Assembly (NCBI RefSeq): GCF_932526225.1
Contig: NC_064046.1
Location: 8,705,719-8,769,718 of the forward strand
Length of the DNA: 64,000 bases
Direction of reading: 5' to 3'
Origin: Nematostella vectensis
Lineage: Eukaryota; Cnidaria; Anthozoa; Actiniaria; Edwardsiidae
Shown piece after piece: positions 10,973 to 23,800 of this stretch. The position numbers were made by a program, and so were the translations under genes. Each line of letters begins with the position of its first letter. Positions within the stretch are counted from its first letter, which is position 1. The notes under the pieces are model-generated. The model was not told where the DNA came from and did not search any database. It worked only from the letters and a program-made list of their open reading frames with translations.

Positions 10973-12544
10973 ATGGCGGCCATCGAACGTTTACGAATGT
11001 GGTGTGTGGACGAATTATCAAAAATTACAGATTGTGGAGAGGAGATAACAGATTATATCCTACACATGGACAACATAGAGGACGTGAAGGAATATCTGGG
11101 TGGTTTTTTAGGCCAGGAAAACCCAAAACAAATTGAATTTCTAAACATTTTGGTACAAAGGTTGAACGAAATTAATCCAGAATTTGAGAGGGCTGGTACA
11201 TGGGTTAGGAAGGAGAAACTTGAAAAGGAGACTTCTCCGACGAAAGGGAACAGCAAAGCGGATAAGAAGATAGTAGAGCAAGAGAAAAAGAAGTCGACAA
11301 AGTTTGTGCCGCTATATAGTAAAGAGGGAGAAGCAAGGAGTTCAGTTCGCTTGCCGGGCAGACACCCTTGCGAGTGCTTAGGCCAAAAACATGGACTTGT
11401 GAATAATTGCACGAGCTGTGGGAGAATAGTTTGTGACCAGGAAGGGGCAGGGCCTTGTTACTTTTGCGGTGCGCTTGTCTGCTCCCGTGCCGAGCAAGAG
11501 ATCATCGCTAGGGAATCCAAAAAGAGTGCAAAACTCCTAAAGCAGTTGATGTCTCAGGAGTTTTCAGAAGAAGTAAAGTCTCAAGGAAGGATGGGTACAA
11601 GTAATGGCAAGGACCTGCAAGGGTTAGACAAAGCCATAGCCCACAAGAATAAGCTTTTGGAATATGACAAGACAAGCGTGTGCCGAACCAAGGTGATCGA
11701 TGACGAGTGTGATTACTTTTCAACTGATGGGAATAAATGGTTGTCAAAGAAAGAGAAGGAACAGTTAACGGTGAAAGAAGAAGAGTTACGAGCCAAGCGG
11801 CATGGCTCTCGAAGAGACATGAAGATTACTCTGGACTTCGCAGGGAGACGTGTAGTCGAGGAGAACTCAACATTCGACATGTATGGCCAAGACCCTGACC
11901 TCCCAGTGCTAGCGTCAGGCTACTATAGTACGCAGAGTAACAAAGAGAATGTGAGTATAGGGAATGAGCAAGCTTTCCCAGAACTGAACTTGAAGTTTAT
12001 TTCCTCTGGTGGAAAGCAGGCCAAGTCTAAAGTTCTCAAAACAGAAAACAATATCAGGAAGTTAAGAGTGCAAGATCGAGAGCTGCAAGAGATGAGTGAT
12101 GCAGGTTTGTGCCTCAGCATGCATCAGCCATGGGCATCACTGCTTGTGCTTGGAATCAAGAGAGTGGAGGGTAGATCTTGGTATACTGCACACCGGGGAA
12201 GACTCTGGATTGCTGCTACTGCTAAAAAGCCTTCAGCAGATGAGATATCAGGGGTAATAGGCATGTACAGGGAGATGAACCCGGACTCAGGGGTACACTT
12301 TCCTAAGGAATACCCCACAGGCTGCCTTCTAGGATGTGTTGATCTTGAGGATTGTCTGTCACAAGAAGAGTACCGAGAGAGATGTCAGGACTCTGATCAC
12401 ACAGAATCAAGCTCTCCGTTTGTGTTTATTTGTGAGAATCCTCAGCAATTGGTGTTGAAGTTTCCTGTGAAAGGTCAGCATAAGATTTGGAAGTTGGAGT
12501 CTGGCATGCACAAGGCGGCAAAGCAGGGGATCGCCAGGGTGTAG
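10973..12544 (+). CDS. TRIP4: Activating signal cointegrator 1 (ASC-1/TRIP4) homologue, single exon
   Basis: The protein is 523 aa from the ATG in a strong context (gccaagATGG); an in-frame ATG at 10934 is unlikely to be used. In animals TRIP4 is a subunit of the ASC-1 complex with ASCC1-3, acting as a nuclear receptor coactivator and in ribosome-collision and alkylation-damage responses. A helical N-terminal region is followed by the C2HC5-type zinc finger at residues about 133-170 (CECLGQKHG, CTSCGRIVC, CYFCGALVC). A charged middle follows, then a C-terminal ASCH domain from about residue 380 (CLSMHQPWASLLVLGIKR ... GRLWIAA). Human TRIP4 is slightly longer (581 aa) and has many introns, while this copy has none. 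AATAAA lies at 12768. The gene converges on COG4. Its identity is secure from the two diagnostic domains in order. Confidence 0.95.
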   Translation: MAAIERLRMWCVDELSKITDCGEEITDYILHMDNIEDVKEYLGGFLGQENPKQIEFLNILVQRLNEINPEFERAGTWVRKEKLEKETSPTKGNSKADKKIVEQEKKKSTKFVPLYSKEGEARSSVRLPGRHPCECLGQKHGLVNNCTSCGRIVCDQEGAGPCYFCGALVCSRAEQEIIARESKKSAKLLKQLMSQEFSEEVKSQGRMGTSNGKDLQGLDKAIAHKNKLLEYDKTSVCRTKVIDDECDYFSTDGNKWLSKKEKEQLTVKEEELRAKRHGSRRDMKITLDFAGRRVVEENSTFDMYGQDPDLPVLASGYYSTQSNKENVSIGNEQAFPELNLKFISSGGKQAKSKVLKTENNIRKLRVQDRELQEMSDAGLCLSMHQPWASLLVLGIKRVEGRSWYTAHRGRLWIAATAKKPSADEISGVIGMYREMNPDSGVHFPKEYPTGCLLGCVDLEDCLSQEEYRERCQDSDHTESSSPFVFICENPQQLVLKFPVKGQHKIWKLESGMHKAAKQGIARV

Positions 12545-12767
12545 TGCCATTAGTGTGTAGGTGCCACAGGATTAGTTTGTAAAAGAAACATTGAATATTT
12601 GATTGCAATTGGTTATGCGGTTGAGATTATGCATGTGATATCATGTAAGATGCCTATAGCGGATACCAGAAGCAACATTCCATTTGAAATTGTTCTGTGT
12701 TCTGGGATTCAAGGCACTGCTCCCAATCACTCCATAATGTTTATATAAGAGATTGAAAAAATATAAA

Positions 12768-12773
12768 AATAAA
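12768..12773 (+). terminator. Poly(A) signal of TRIP4
   Basis: AATAAA lies 224 bp after the TRIP4 stop, in A/T-rich sequence just before the convergent COG4 3' end. Confidence 0.55.
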
Positions 12774-12933
12774 TGTTAAAAACTGCCAAACACCTTTTTG
12801 TTCTGTTGTATTTTTGTTGCACCTATACACATTTATTTGCAAAAAAAAGTTTATTTGCCATGTTTTCATATTGATTTCCTGGACGAATCTTTATCCAACA
12901 CAAAAACAAACATATAAAAACCACATATTTGTA

Positions 12934-12939
12934 TTTATT
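12934..12939 (-). terminator. Poly(A) signal of COG4
   Basis: AATAAA on the minus strand, about 50 nt after the COG4 stop codon (12992-12990). The signals of the two convergent genes are about 160 bp apart. Confidence 0.5.
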
Positions 12940-12989
12940 AATACCATTATTTTTCATGTTATTTACAATTTCTGTTTATACTAAATTTT

Positions 12990-15900
12990 CTACAGTTTCA
13001 GTCTATTGATGTCTTCAGAACGGAAATCAATCCTGAAAATAAACAGCAAAAAACAATCAGATTTAAATGTGGGGAAAAGCACAGTTCAAACAATCACTTG
13101 GCCAAGTTGGCTTGAATGAAGACAAATGTGATTTTGAAAATTTTATTGATGTGTTTTTATAGCTAGCTATAAAAACAAGCTAGCCTTTCAATAAAACATG
13201 CCCCTCCCCTTACTATTAGAAATCCAACTTATGTGGTATCTGTCGCATTGCAAACCAGTTGCTATATTTGTGTTTTCTGTGGCTTTCTCTAGGATTTATT
13301 TTCAGCCACCACCAGATTGTAGACTCACAAAAATTAGCTGGAAATCGAGCTTAGGTCTCATTTTGGAATAGCTATTAGATTTCCTAGGGTTTTTGTTCGA
13401 TTGAAGATAGACCCTCCTGGGTGTCTCACATCGTTGGGGTTTACCTCAAAGCCAACACCTGGCGCACTTCTGCAGGCGTCAGTCGCCATGTCAATGGCCC
13501 AGAATTCGCTCCCCAGTAATCCATGATCTCGCTAACCTGTAACATGCAGAGTAACCTCATAAAAAACAGTGGAACCTTCATATAATGGGCACCTCCTCTA
13601 GAACGGACACCTGGGAAATTTAAAGGTGTAGGAGGGTGTCCACCTAATGAAGGTCAGAAACAAAGCAATAGTTTGCGATGAAATGCTATTCTTCAAACGC
13701 TGTATTATAAACATCTTATTGCCCTCGTTTGCTTGAGCCATACAGGGACGTATGGGCCCTCAAACTTTTCCACCGTTTTGTGGCCCAAGAGCAAAATTTG
13801 TTGGACATAAAAAGATGGAAAAATTCTTGGGTCCATAAGTTACAGTACAACCCATGCACTTAGTCAATAAGAGGTTTGTAAATTTACGCATGAGTTTAAC
13901 TTGCGTTTCGTTTTTGAGGGTTCTATTTTCAACAAACATTCATCACAATTTGGTTATAATGGTATAAATTATCATACTGATGCAATGATCTGTTTTATTT
14001 ATGTTGGGTGGATTCAATTCGCTGTATCATTTCATGATACAAACGAGTAACAAGCATGCAAAAGAACCGAGCCACAGCACAGATAAATGAACTGAAAAAA
14101 AAAAAACTGGATCTAAACTCTTCTAGCAGGGTAACTCATGACTTCTGTAGCACATCATAGCACCTTTTCCAGGTTAAGAAGCGTTGATATCTGAGTGAGG
14201 CGAGCAAACTTGTCTCTAATGGTCCATTGAGTGACAGCAGTCAAGTACCCGACCAATGAGCGCAGTTCTTTGTCAAGCTGAAGGCCACCCAACTGCAATA
14301 AGCATTAACAGTGTTAGCTTCTTAGTGCGACAAATGCTACTATTGCTACCGGAATGCATTTTAAAATTCAGTCTATTGATCCAAGCGACTTAGCCCAATG
14401 CTCAGATCAGCCTTTGGAGGTAACCACCTTAAAGCCGCATTGTCACCAGTCTACTTCCGGTCTATAACGTAACAATCTCCAATGATTTTTAACGGAAAAC
14501 GCGAAATTTTGCTTTGAATATTTCAAAATATTCAAAGCAGTGTGTCTATTGGAAGTTTCTGTGAGGATATGATTGATAATTTAGAGCGGATGGCCTGTTA
14601 AATATCTCGGATTCTAATAGATTCTTTTATCTTTTAACAGTTGAGGTTTCCATCGGACCTCCGGAAGTTAACTGGTGACAAAGCGACTTTAAGTCGGAGT
14701 CCTAATTAAAGTGGCTTAGGTTCTGAACACTTTCTTAATCTATTTAGTGGTATTTTTGCTCTTATTTTTTTGTGTTAAGAGCTAGGTAATAAGGAGACTT
14801 ATGCCTAGTTCACACTAGCGACATATCGACATAACGACATGGGCGCGCGCACTCTTATCTTCGACATAACGATATGGACATAACGACAAAAGAGAAAAAA
14901 CATGTTTTTTCTTTTATGTCATTATGTCCACGTCGTTATGTCGTGATACACATAGTGCGCGCCGCCCATGTCGTTATGTTGTTATGTTGCTAGTGTTCAA
15001 TAGGCATAACAAGTGATATTTCACGCCCGTTGAAACATGTTGTGCAAACTCACCCTGTTGAAGTTCGTCTTGATGACCGCCTTCTCCACCAATGCAGTGA
15101 TGTCAGTCGCGACGTAACTCACCAACGAGTCGTAGTTACTGGTGGTTAATGGCCCCTGGAAATCGAGTAACTCATTAAACACTGAGAATATGTGATGGTC
15201 GCATGGGTGGCAATAGGTAAAGAGAACAGTCGTTTTTTATCGCGATGGAGATGTAGATATCTTACAGACATTCTTTGGACCTTGAACTATAAGGTTTTTG
15301 TGTTTACTGTCGAATCCGTTGTATCGCGACGCCGCATTTTTAAAACATCGATTTGTTTTTATCTTTTGGGATTTTCTGTTCCGCCAGTCAAATTATTCTA
15401 AGCCGATCAGATTCTTGCCTTCTCTCGCCTAGTGCAGTTACCTGGCTTTCTGTCGCGACAATGTCTGGTTTTCGTCCAGAGGATAGCCAGGGAAGCGCAC
15501 AAAGCTAGACTTTGATTGGCTCAGAATGGTTTTACTGACGGAAGAGAAAACCAAAATAAATCGTGTTTTGAAAACGCGTGTCGCAATACAACGGATTCGA
15601 CAGTAACGCTATTGCGCTGTAGGTTCCATATGCAAGACTGTGTAGTAGAAAAGATACGTCTTCTTTCGTTCGATTGGAGCAAAAAATACAAAGAAGGAAA
15701 ACATTTAACCGATGTTTGCTGTCCATCCTTCGGATATGGGTGGATTTCTTTCATCCCTTACCTTGAAAGACGTTAACACGGAATCCAAGTGTGTGATGAA
15801 GTTTTGAATGAAGGGGTCATTGACTTCATAGTATGAGAACTCTTCCTGTGATGGGAAAAATGGTGTACATGAAGCAAACATTGCAAACAAGAATGCTTAC

Positions 15901-18900
15901 AATTATGATAGCCGTACAGTTTGTACAACTAAGCATAGTTGATGACATTACACCGAACAAGCGTTCGTTTTCCCGTCTCGCACAACTGTTTTATGTAAAA
16001 AAAATCTGGTAATGTTTTACCTTCTTCAATCTGCCTTAAAATTTGTCTACTACCACTTAGTATTTATTCTCTGCTTCAAGACTACTTGAGTGTTTAATGA
16101 TTCCCTTTTCATTTTAGAATACACCAAAAACTGGTATTCGGCTCTGCCTGGAGAGTCGAATACCAGTTTTTGGTGTATTGTATTTATTCTTCTGGTTCAC
16201 GAACACGGCAGTTTGGGCTTTTTGTATTTATTCCTTTTCGTTTTAGAATACAGTAGAAACCAACCTTCGAGGGAAACGCAATACAGTTTGACCTAGCAGA
16301 AGGTTCAAGTTATCCGGGTGGAGATGACTGAAAATAAGTATATGTGTAGCATGGAGGTTATGGTAAGTTCGAGTTACTGGGGTTCCCCTGTAGGGCTGAG
16401 TGACATACCTCGGAAATGTTGTGACTTATTGACGAGAAGCCATCAATAAGCGGCTTGAGCCTGGGCATCACTGCATTAGCACACAGATGGCATATTCCTT
16501 CCTGCAAGAGCATAAGGAGGGGGCGTTAGCAAGCAGGGGGGAGTGTTTAAGAACAGCTGGGGACGTTGGTCGGTGGCACCACCCTTGACTGTTCAAGGGG
16601 GTTTAACAGCGTTACGAAGCTACAAAAAATTTCAAGAGAGCACACAGAGTCGATAAAACAAGGATATTTCCCAATTTCAAGAAATTCGTCAAGTTTTAGC
16701 ATCGGAAGTTGCGCTGTCACAAGACAAAGTGTAATGATAATACGTGCAATATTGCTGAGCTTAGATGTCCCGTAAAAACAAACCCTTGAGCCTCACCTGA
16801 AGCAGATCCTTGAAGATGTTTGCCGTCGAGACAAGATCACTCAAGCAGCTCTGTAAAAAAAAAGAGAGGCTTAGGCGTCAAACCCTGGAGTACCCTGGAG
16901 TATACCACTTTTTGCAAGCAAGGGGGGCGGGGCAGCAGACATAAATCAGTGCCTTGGAGTATACCACCCTTAACAAGCAGGGGGGGGGGGCAGTAGACAT
17001 AAATCAGTACCTTGGAGTATACCACCCTTAGGGGGGGCAGTAGACATAAATCAGTACCTTGGAGTATACCACCCTTTAGGGGGGGGGGGGCAATAGACAT
17101 AAATCAGTACCATGGAGTATACCACCCTTTAGGGGGGGGCAGTAGACATAAATCAGTACCTTGGATTATACCACCCTTTGCAAGCAGGGGGGCAAACAAG
17201 CGGAGTAAAAAATAGAGTGATGGGGAGCGCGCTGGCAATAGCTGTCACAAGAAGGCACTTCTAAGCGAGTACAATTATGTTGTATCTGTATTTGTATCCG
17301 GGAAATCATAACCCGGACTGGGTCGGAATTGGATTTATTTAAAATAGTCCGAATTGCAGTTAAGGTTTTGCAGAACATCTTGAACTGACTTGGAGGGATT
17401 TGAATTGATTGGACTACTAGATCTCTTCAACAAAAATAAACTGCTAAAATAAGGAGCCTGACTATCTCAAACCCAACCAAAGACAGGTTGGAATAGTTCC
17501 CCCCAGTTCAGACAAGGGGTGCATACCTCTAGTTTCATTTTCGCTGCATCGCCAAGGTTGGGGTTTCGCTCACACTCAGCCTAAAGGAGAAGCAAGAAAC
17601 CATCAGATCCAGACAGCAATATGGGAATGGAGAAATGTAAGAAGTCAATGATATAACCACATACCTCTAGATATTTCTTAAGCTTTTGGATATTTTCACT
17701 GCTGACTTCCAGATTATTGAGTATTACCTAGAAATGATTGTAAATACAACATTTGGTAAGAATGGGCGTGAAAAGACAAAATTTTTAAACAAGGTTTCTA
17801 TGATAGCAGCTTCACAAGAGCAGCTAGTCAAGAGATTTACAAAGAATCACAATCCACTTTTTCTATCAACCTTGTTTCCTAGATTATTGTACACACCCCA
17901 TTTTTTTTCAATCTTATACCCTATCTCTAAACTTTTGGAAACACCCTATTTTCAGAGTAGGGCAAGCCAACAATTGGATCCCCTTTCCTAAAGCCCTCTA
18001 TACTCGACATAATATGTTTGCGGTATAAATGCTTGGGCTATGTGCCCACCTCATCATGTTTAAAAATGACCCCCTTCCTCCCATCTCTTGGAAGTGCAGT
18101 TCCGGTACCCCTTTTCAAAGTCCACATTTCTTACCAGAAAAGCTTTCCTCCCTGCTTCGCTCTCGGCGGTGCTGGCCACTTGAATCTTGCCTTGGAACAT
18201 CCCAGACAGATCCAATCTGCGGGCGGTGAAAACAACGTCGAATTACGCTGATTAGACCGTACAATACAAAAGACAGCAAGGGCAGGACTGGAAGGGCTTG
18301 GGAGCCTCTCCTCGTGTCATTTTAGTGGCGCACACTATAAATGTTATGTTTTGTCCTTAAAGCACCATTGTCAGCCACACCTCGGTTATTGTTTTCATTT
18401 AATATTGGAAGGCACATAGTGTGTTAACCATGATCACCTCGGATTCTTTTGTTTTCTGAGGGACGATTACTAGCGAAATTCCCTCAAAAACAAAAGGTGG
18501 TTCTAAATGTCCCTCATGCATTAGTGATGAGGGAAATTTAGAAACTAAATTTCCCTCCTACATTAATAATGAGGGAAATTTAGAAAAAGACAAAAGAATC
18601 TTTTGTCTTCTAAATTTCCCTCTACATAGAGTGCATGAGAGAAATTTAGAACCAAGTTCCTTGTCTTCTAGTTTCCACCAGGGAAACAAATAGAAGGCAG
18701 CTTCCTGATTAGAGCAGGAATAGACCCTACACAAAGAGACCAGTTTATTTGATCTTGTGATACCTAAACAACGTTAGACTAGGTCCATGTGGGATGATTT
18801 TGATTGCTGTACGCTAATGTCGTCAAAGAACAAAACTGTCGATATGTAGAGCAACTATGTAAATAAACTTTGTTTGATTTGAGAATTGTCGGTAAAAATG

Positions 18901-20425
18901 TGGTCGTCTCTAGAGGGATAAAAAGAACAATGCGTATGCAATGCCCTGATCCAGTGAACCGTGTTCACTCATCATACCTAATATTACTTGTAGTTGCGAG
19001 TTTATTTCCTCGGTGATCATGGTATTACAACCTCAGGATGGCTAGTTAATGTCCCTCTGCCTGCAGCGTCAGGACTTCAACAATTCATCCCTCGGTTGCG
19101 GGGACATTTAATCACTAAATCCCCCTCGTGCCATGCTATAAAAATAACCATCTAAAATAAAAGCTTAATACTTTATTTACCCGATTCAATTGAAAATATT
19201 GCATAGCCTTCCCCAATTCCCCAATGGAAATGGATGCTTTTCCAAACTTTGTCCTTTGCCAGGATGTCAAAATGCCAGCTGGAGGCTATTTAAATGCTTA
19301 CAAACACGGAAAGCAGAGTAACATGGCTTACCCTCCTGTTGGAAAGCCAGCCTTCACTTTGGTCTTGAGCACATCACAATACTCAGAAGACAAGAGGGAG
19401 CTGCAAGAAGAGGTAATCAAATTGTGGGACATCACTGAGTTTGTAATATTATCCTCATAAACACAACACATGACTTTTAACGTGGGAGTTTTCACGCAAA
19501 GTATTTCCAAAGCATAATTTGACCTAGTTTAGACGCCTTTCTTTTCATGTACCATTCCAAATGCAAATGCATGCAAATGTACGGAAATTAATTCAATTAT
19601 TCTATGTTTATTTGCATTTGAAATGGCACATAAAAAGATCAGCGTTTTCCATAGGCCTAACATTCTTGGTTTTTGTGCTCTATTTTTTACACTTGATTAT
19701 GAATACGCAAATCAATACACAATGTTCCCTACTAGACAAAAAAAAAAAAAAGAAAAAGAAGGGCAAACCACTTCTACAGTTATGGGCAACAAAACTAATA
19801 CCTCTGTTTTAAAAAAGGAATTAGAGAGACACATTAATATTTGTTGGTATACCTCGCATGGTTAAGCATTGCACACACAGCATCTACACATGAGCTTGAT
19901 AGTGAACGTCTGAAAAAAAACACGATATCTCATTAAGCCATAGATTTACTTATGGAACTTAGGTTATTCTTGGGAAGAACTGTCAGCATCTAGGTTTTAA
20001 TGAGTGCAACTGGCGATTCCTTACTAACCTGACAGACTTTTGAACAATGAAAAACACGTCATCAACCATGCTGGAGGTTACGGCTTCATCTGGCTCACCC
20101 TCGTAGTAATCCATCTTGACGGCCTGAAGCGCAATGATCAGCACGGGTGACTCATGCCTTACATGTCCTCAAATCCCACCCCCTTTGAAAGGGTCACTTG
20201 TGCCTCACATGCCTCAAACCCCTTTCCCCACCCCCTTCGCAGGGGTAACTTGTGCCTCACCCACCCTCCACCATCATCCTTACCCACCTTAGCATGGGTC
20301 ACTTGTGCCTCACATGGCCCAAACCCCTTTCCCCACCCCCTTTGCAGGGGTTACTTGTGCCTCACCCACCCTCAACCCCCACCCTTGCCAACCTAGTTGG
20401 CATGGGTCACTTGTGTCCCACCTGC

Positions 20426-20477
<52 letters not shown>

Positions 20478-20702
20478 GTAGGTAGGTAGGTAGGTAGGTA
20501 GGTAGGTAGGTAGGTAGGTAGGTAGGTAGGTAGGTAGGTAGGTAGGTAGGTAGGTAGGTAGGTAGGTAGGTAGGTAGGTAGGTAGGTAGGTAGGTAGGTA
20601 GGTAGGTAGGTAGGTAGGTAGGTAGGTAGGTAGGTAGGTAGGTAGGTAGGTAGGTAGGTAGGTAGGTAGGTAGGTAGGTAGGTAGGTAGGTAGGTAGGTA
20701 GG

Positions 20703-20767
<65 letters not shown>

Positions 20768-20808
20768 CGATCGATCGATCGATCGATCGATCGATCGATC
20801 GATCGATC

Positions 20809-20865
<57 letters not shown>

Positions 20866-23800
20866 TTTATTGTACCACTTGCAGATTAATCTGAAATACG
20901 GGTGGCTGCGCACACGGAATATAAATACTGACTTACATAAAATACAAATAATTACATGAATTGGAGAAATTCCACAAATTTAACAGTGACAAACTCCGCC
21001 AGCCTGTTAGTGTTGCAAAGGGCGGGTACGATCTTTCTATCTGCTCTTAAATTATATTGGTGTAGTGGCTTTGTGGTTCTCGACGAGGCAATCTGATGTA
21101 ATGGATTGTCCCTACGTAAGCTTCTCATGAACTCTTTGCAGAGTTCGGCTCTTCTGTCCTTTAGAGATCTGATGCCTGCCTTGATCAGGCAATCGGAGTA
21201 TGGTATCCCGGGAAAGATGATCTTAAGTGCTCGTTGTTGAATCCTCTTAATAGCATTAGAGAGAAATTCAGTGAGGTTAGAATATACTGGGGCACCATAC
21301 TCTAAGATTGAGCGAATAAGGGTGCAGTATACCTCGACAATATCTCTTACATGCACACCTGATCTTTTCAGTATTCTTATCGCGTAAATTCTTTTATTCG
21401 CCTTCTTAATAACGTAATCGATGTGGCTGGTCCACTTCAAATCGTCGGATATATAAATACCGAGTAACTTAAACGATTTGACGCATTCCACCGCCGTGGT
21501 CCCGATAACCACAGGCTGCCACACACAACTACGATACTTTAGAAAGGCATTGAGCCTTGTTCCCCACCCACTCCCACCAGCACCTTGCCCTCAACCACCA
21601 CCCCTCACCACCAGTTTCCCTGGTGCTAAATAAGTCATGCTTGAAACAACGCCTTCATATCTCACCTTCATTGCCGTCTCTCTCATGAAATATTCCTCCA
21701 TTGTAATATAGCTTCCAATTAGTTCCTGCAGAAAAAGGGTACAGTATTTGGGAGCTTAAGACAGCTGCAATGGCTAAGAAGGCGTCACAGATAAAAGGGC
21801 TCTATACTCATTTTTCTGTCACATTTTCTTTGTAACCTTTTATTGGGGTGTTTTAGCAAAAAAATACTTTCATGCTTGGTGCTTATTCCTAAACTAGTTT
21901 CTATAAAGAAATTTAGAGTTCATATTTCCAAATACAGAACAATAAGATTAGAACTTAAATTCTATTCAAAGTGAGCATGTCTCTGCCCTCGCCAGACAGA
22001 GAAACAAACTTGCTTTTCACACATTATAGTTTGAAGAAAAACAGTTCAAAACAACAACAACAACAAAAAAACGAATTTTCATGTGCTGGTCTATAATTTT
22101 GCATTGTTTTTTTTTTTTTTTTTTTTTTTTTTTGCCATTGCTGTCTTTGTTGCCGCATCCCAAATGTTAACACAACAAACCACCATTAACACATACCTGC
22201 ATTCTTCTGTTAACCCCACTGTTGTTGATCAACTTGTCCAGAACTTTGTTGACATCTAAAAAGAGGTAGATTAGGATAACAACTTGTAGCCATGACCAGA
22301 GAACACATCATCTAGTACCAGACATGACCAGAGAACACATCATCTAGTACCAGACATGACCAGAGAATACATCATCTAGTACCAGACATGACCAGAGAAC
22401 ACATCATCTAGTACCAGACATGACCAGAGAACACATCATCTAGTACCAGACATGACCAGAGAACACATCATCTAGTACCAGACATGACCAGAGAACACAT
22501 CATCTAGTACCAGACATGACCAGAGAACACATCATCTAGTACCAGACATGACCAGAGAACACATCATCTAGTACCAGACATGACCAGAGAACACATCATC
22601 TAGTACCAGACATGACCAGAGAACACATCATCTAGTACCAGACATGACCAGAGAACACATCATCTAGTACCAGACATGACCAGAGAACACATCATCTAGT
22701 ACCAGACATGACCAGAGAACACATCATCTAGTACCAGACATGACCAGAGAACACATCATCTAGTACCAGACATGACCAGAGAACACATCATCTAGTACCA
22801 GACATGACCAGAGAACACATCATCTAGTACCAGACATGACCAGAGAACACATTATCTAGTACCAGACATGACCAGAGAACACATCATCTAGTACCAGACA
22901 TGACCAGAGAACACATCATCTAGTATCAGACATGACCAGAGAACACATCATCTAGTACCAGACATGACCAGAGAACACATCATCTAGTACCAGACATGAC
23001 CAGAGAACACATCATCTAGTATCAGACATGACCAGAGAACACATCATCTAATACCAGACATGATCAGAGAACACATCATCTAGTACCAGAAATTTGTTAA
23101 CTGGGTTTTTGATTGGGTTTACTGTGGTTGGTAAGACCCAGGCCCCAAGCTGCCTCGCATATTGACAGGAAACCCGGTTTGAGCGCTTGGGAAAAAAATT
23201 ATCATGCAGGAAACACCACAAAATGGTCCTAGTAAAAGCAGAAAAGCCACAGTAGCGCATGTCGCATGATAACACTTTGTATTGGTGGCCATGGTACCGC
23301 GCATCGCACGATAACACTTTGTATTGGTGGCCACGGTACCGCGCATCGCACGATAACACTTTGTATTGGTGGCCACGGTACCGCGCATCGCACGATAGCA
23401 CTTTGTATTGGTGGCCACGGTAGCGCACATAACACTATAACCTTTTGTATTGGTGGCCACGGTAGGGCACGTCACACTATAACACTTTGTACTGGTGGCC
23501 ATGGTAGCACACGTCGCACTATAACACTTTGTATTGGTGGCCACGGTAGCGCGCGTCGCACTATAACACTTTGTATTGGTGGCGACGGTAGCGCACGTCG
23601 CACTATAGCACTTTGTATTGGTGGCCACGGTAGCGCACATAACACTATAACCTTTTGTATTGGTGGCCACGGTAGGGCACGTCACACTATAACACTTTGT
23701 ACTGGTGGCCATGGTAGCGCACGTCGCACTATAACACTTTGTATTGGTGGCCATGGTAGCGCGCGTCGCACTATAACACTTTGTATTGGTGGCGACGGTA

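Noticed and set aside
11053..12608. Minus-strand ORFs within TRIP4
   Set aside because: Shadows of the TRIP4 coding sequence.
20407..20913. Tyr/Leu/Pro-rich 168-aa ORF
   Set aside because: Translation of the tetranucleotide microsatellite.
22293..23088. CRISPR-like regular array
   Set aside because: The units are contiguous copies with no unique spacers, in an animal intron. It is a minisatellite.
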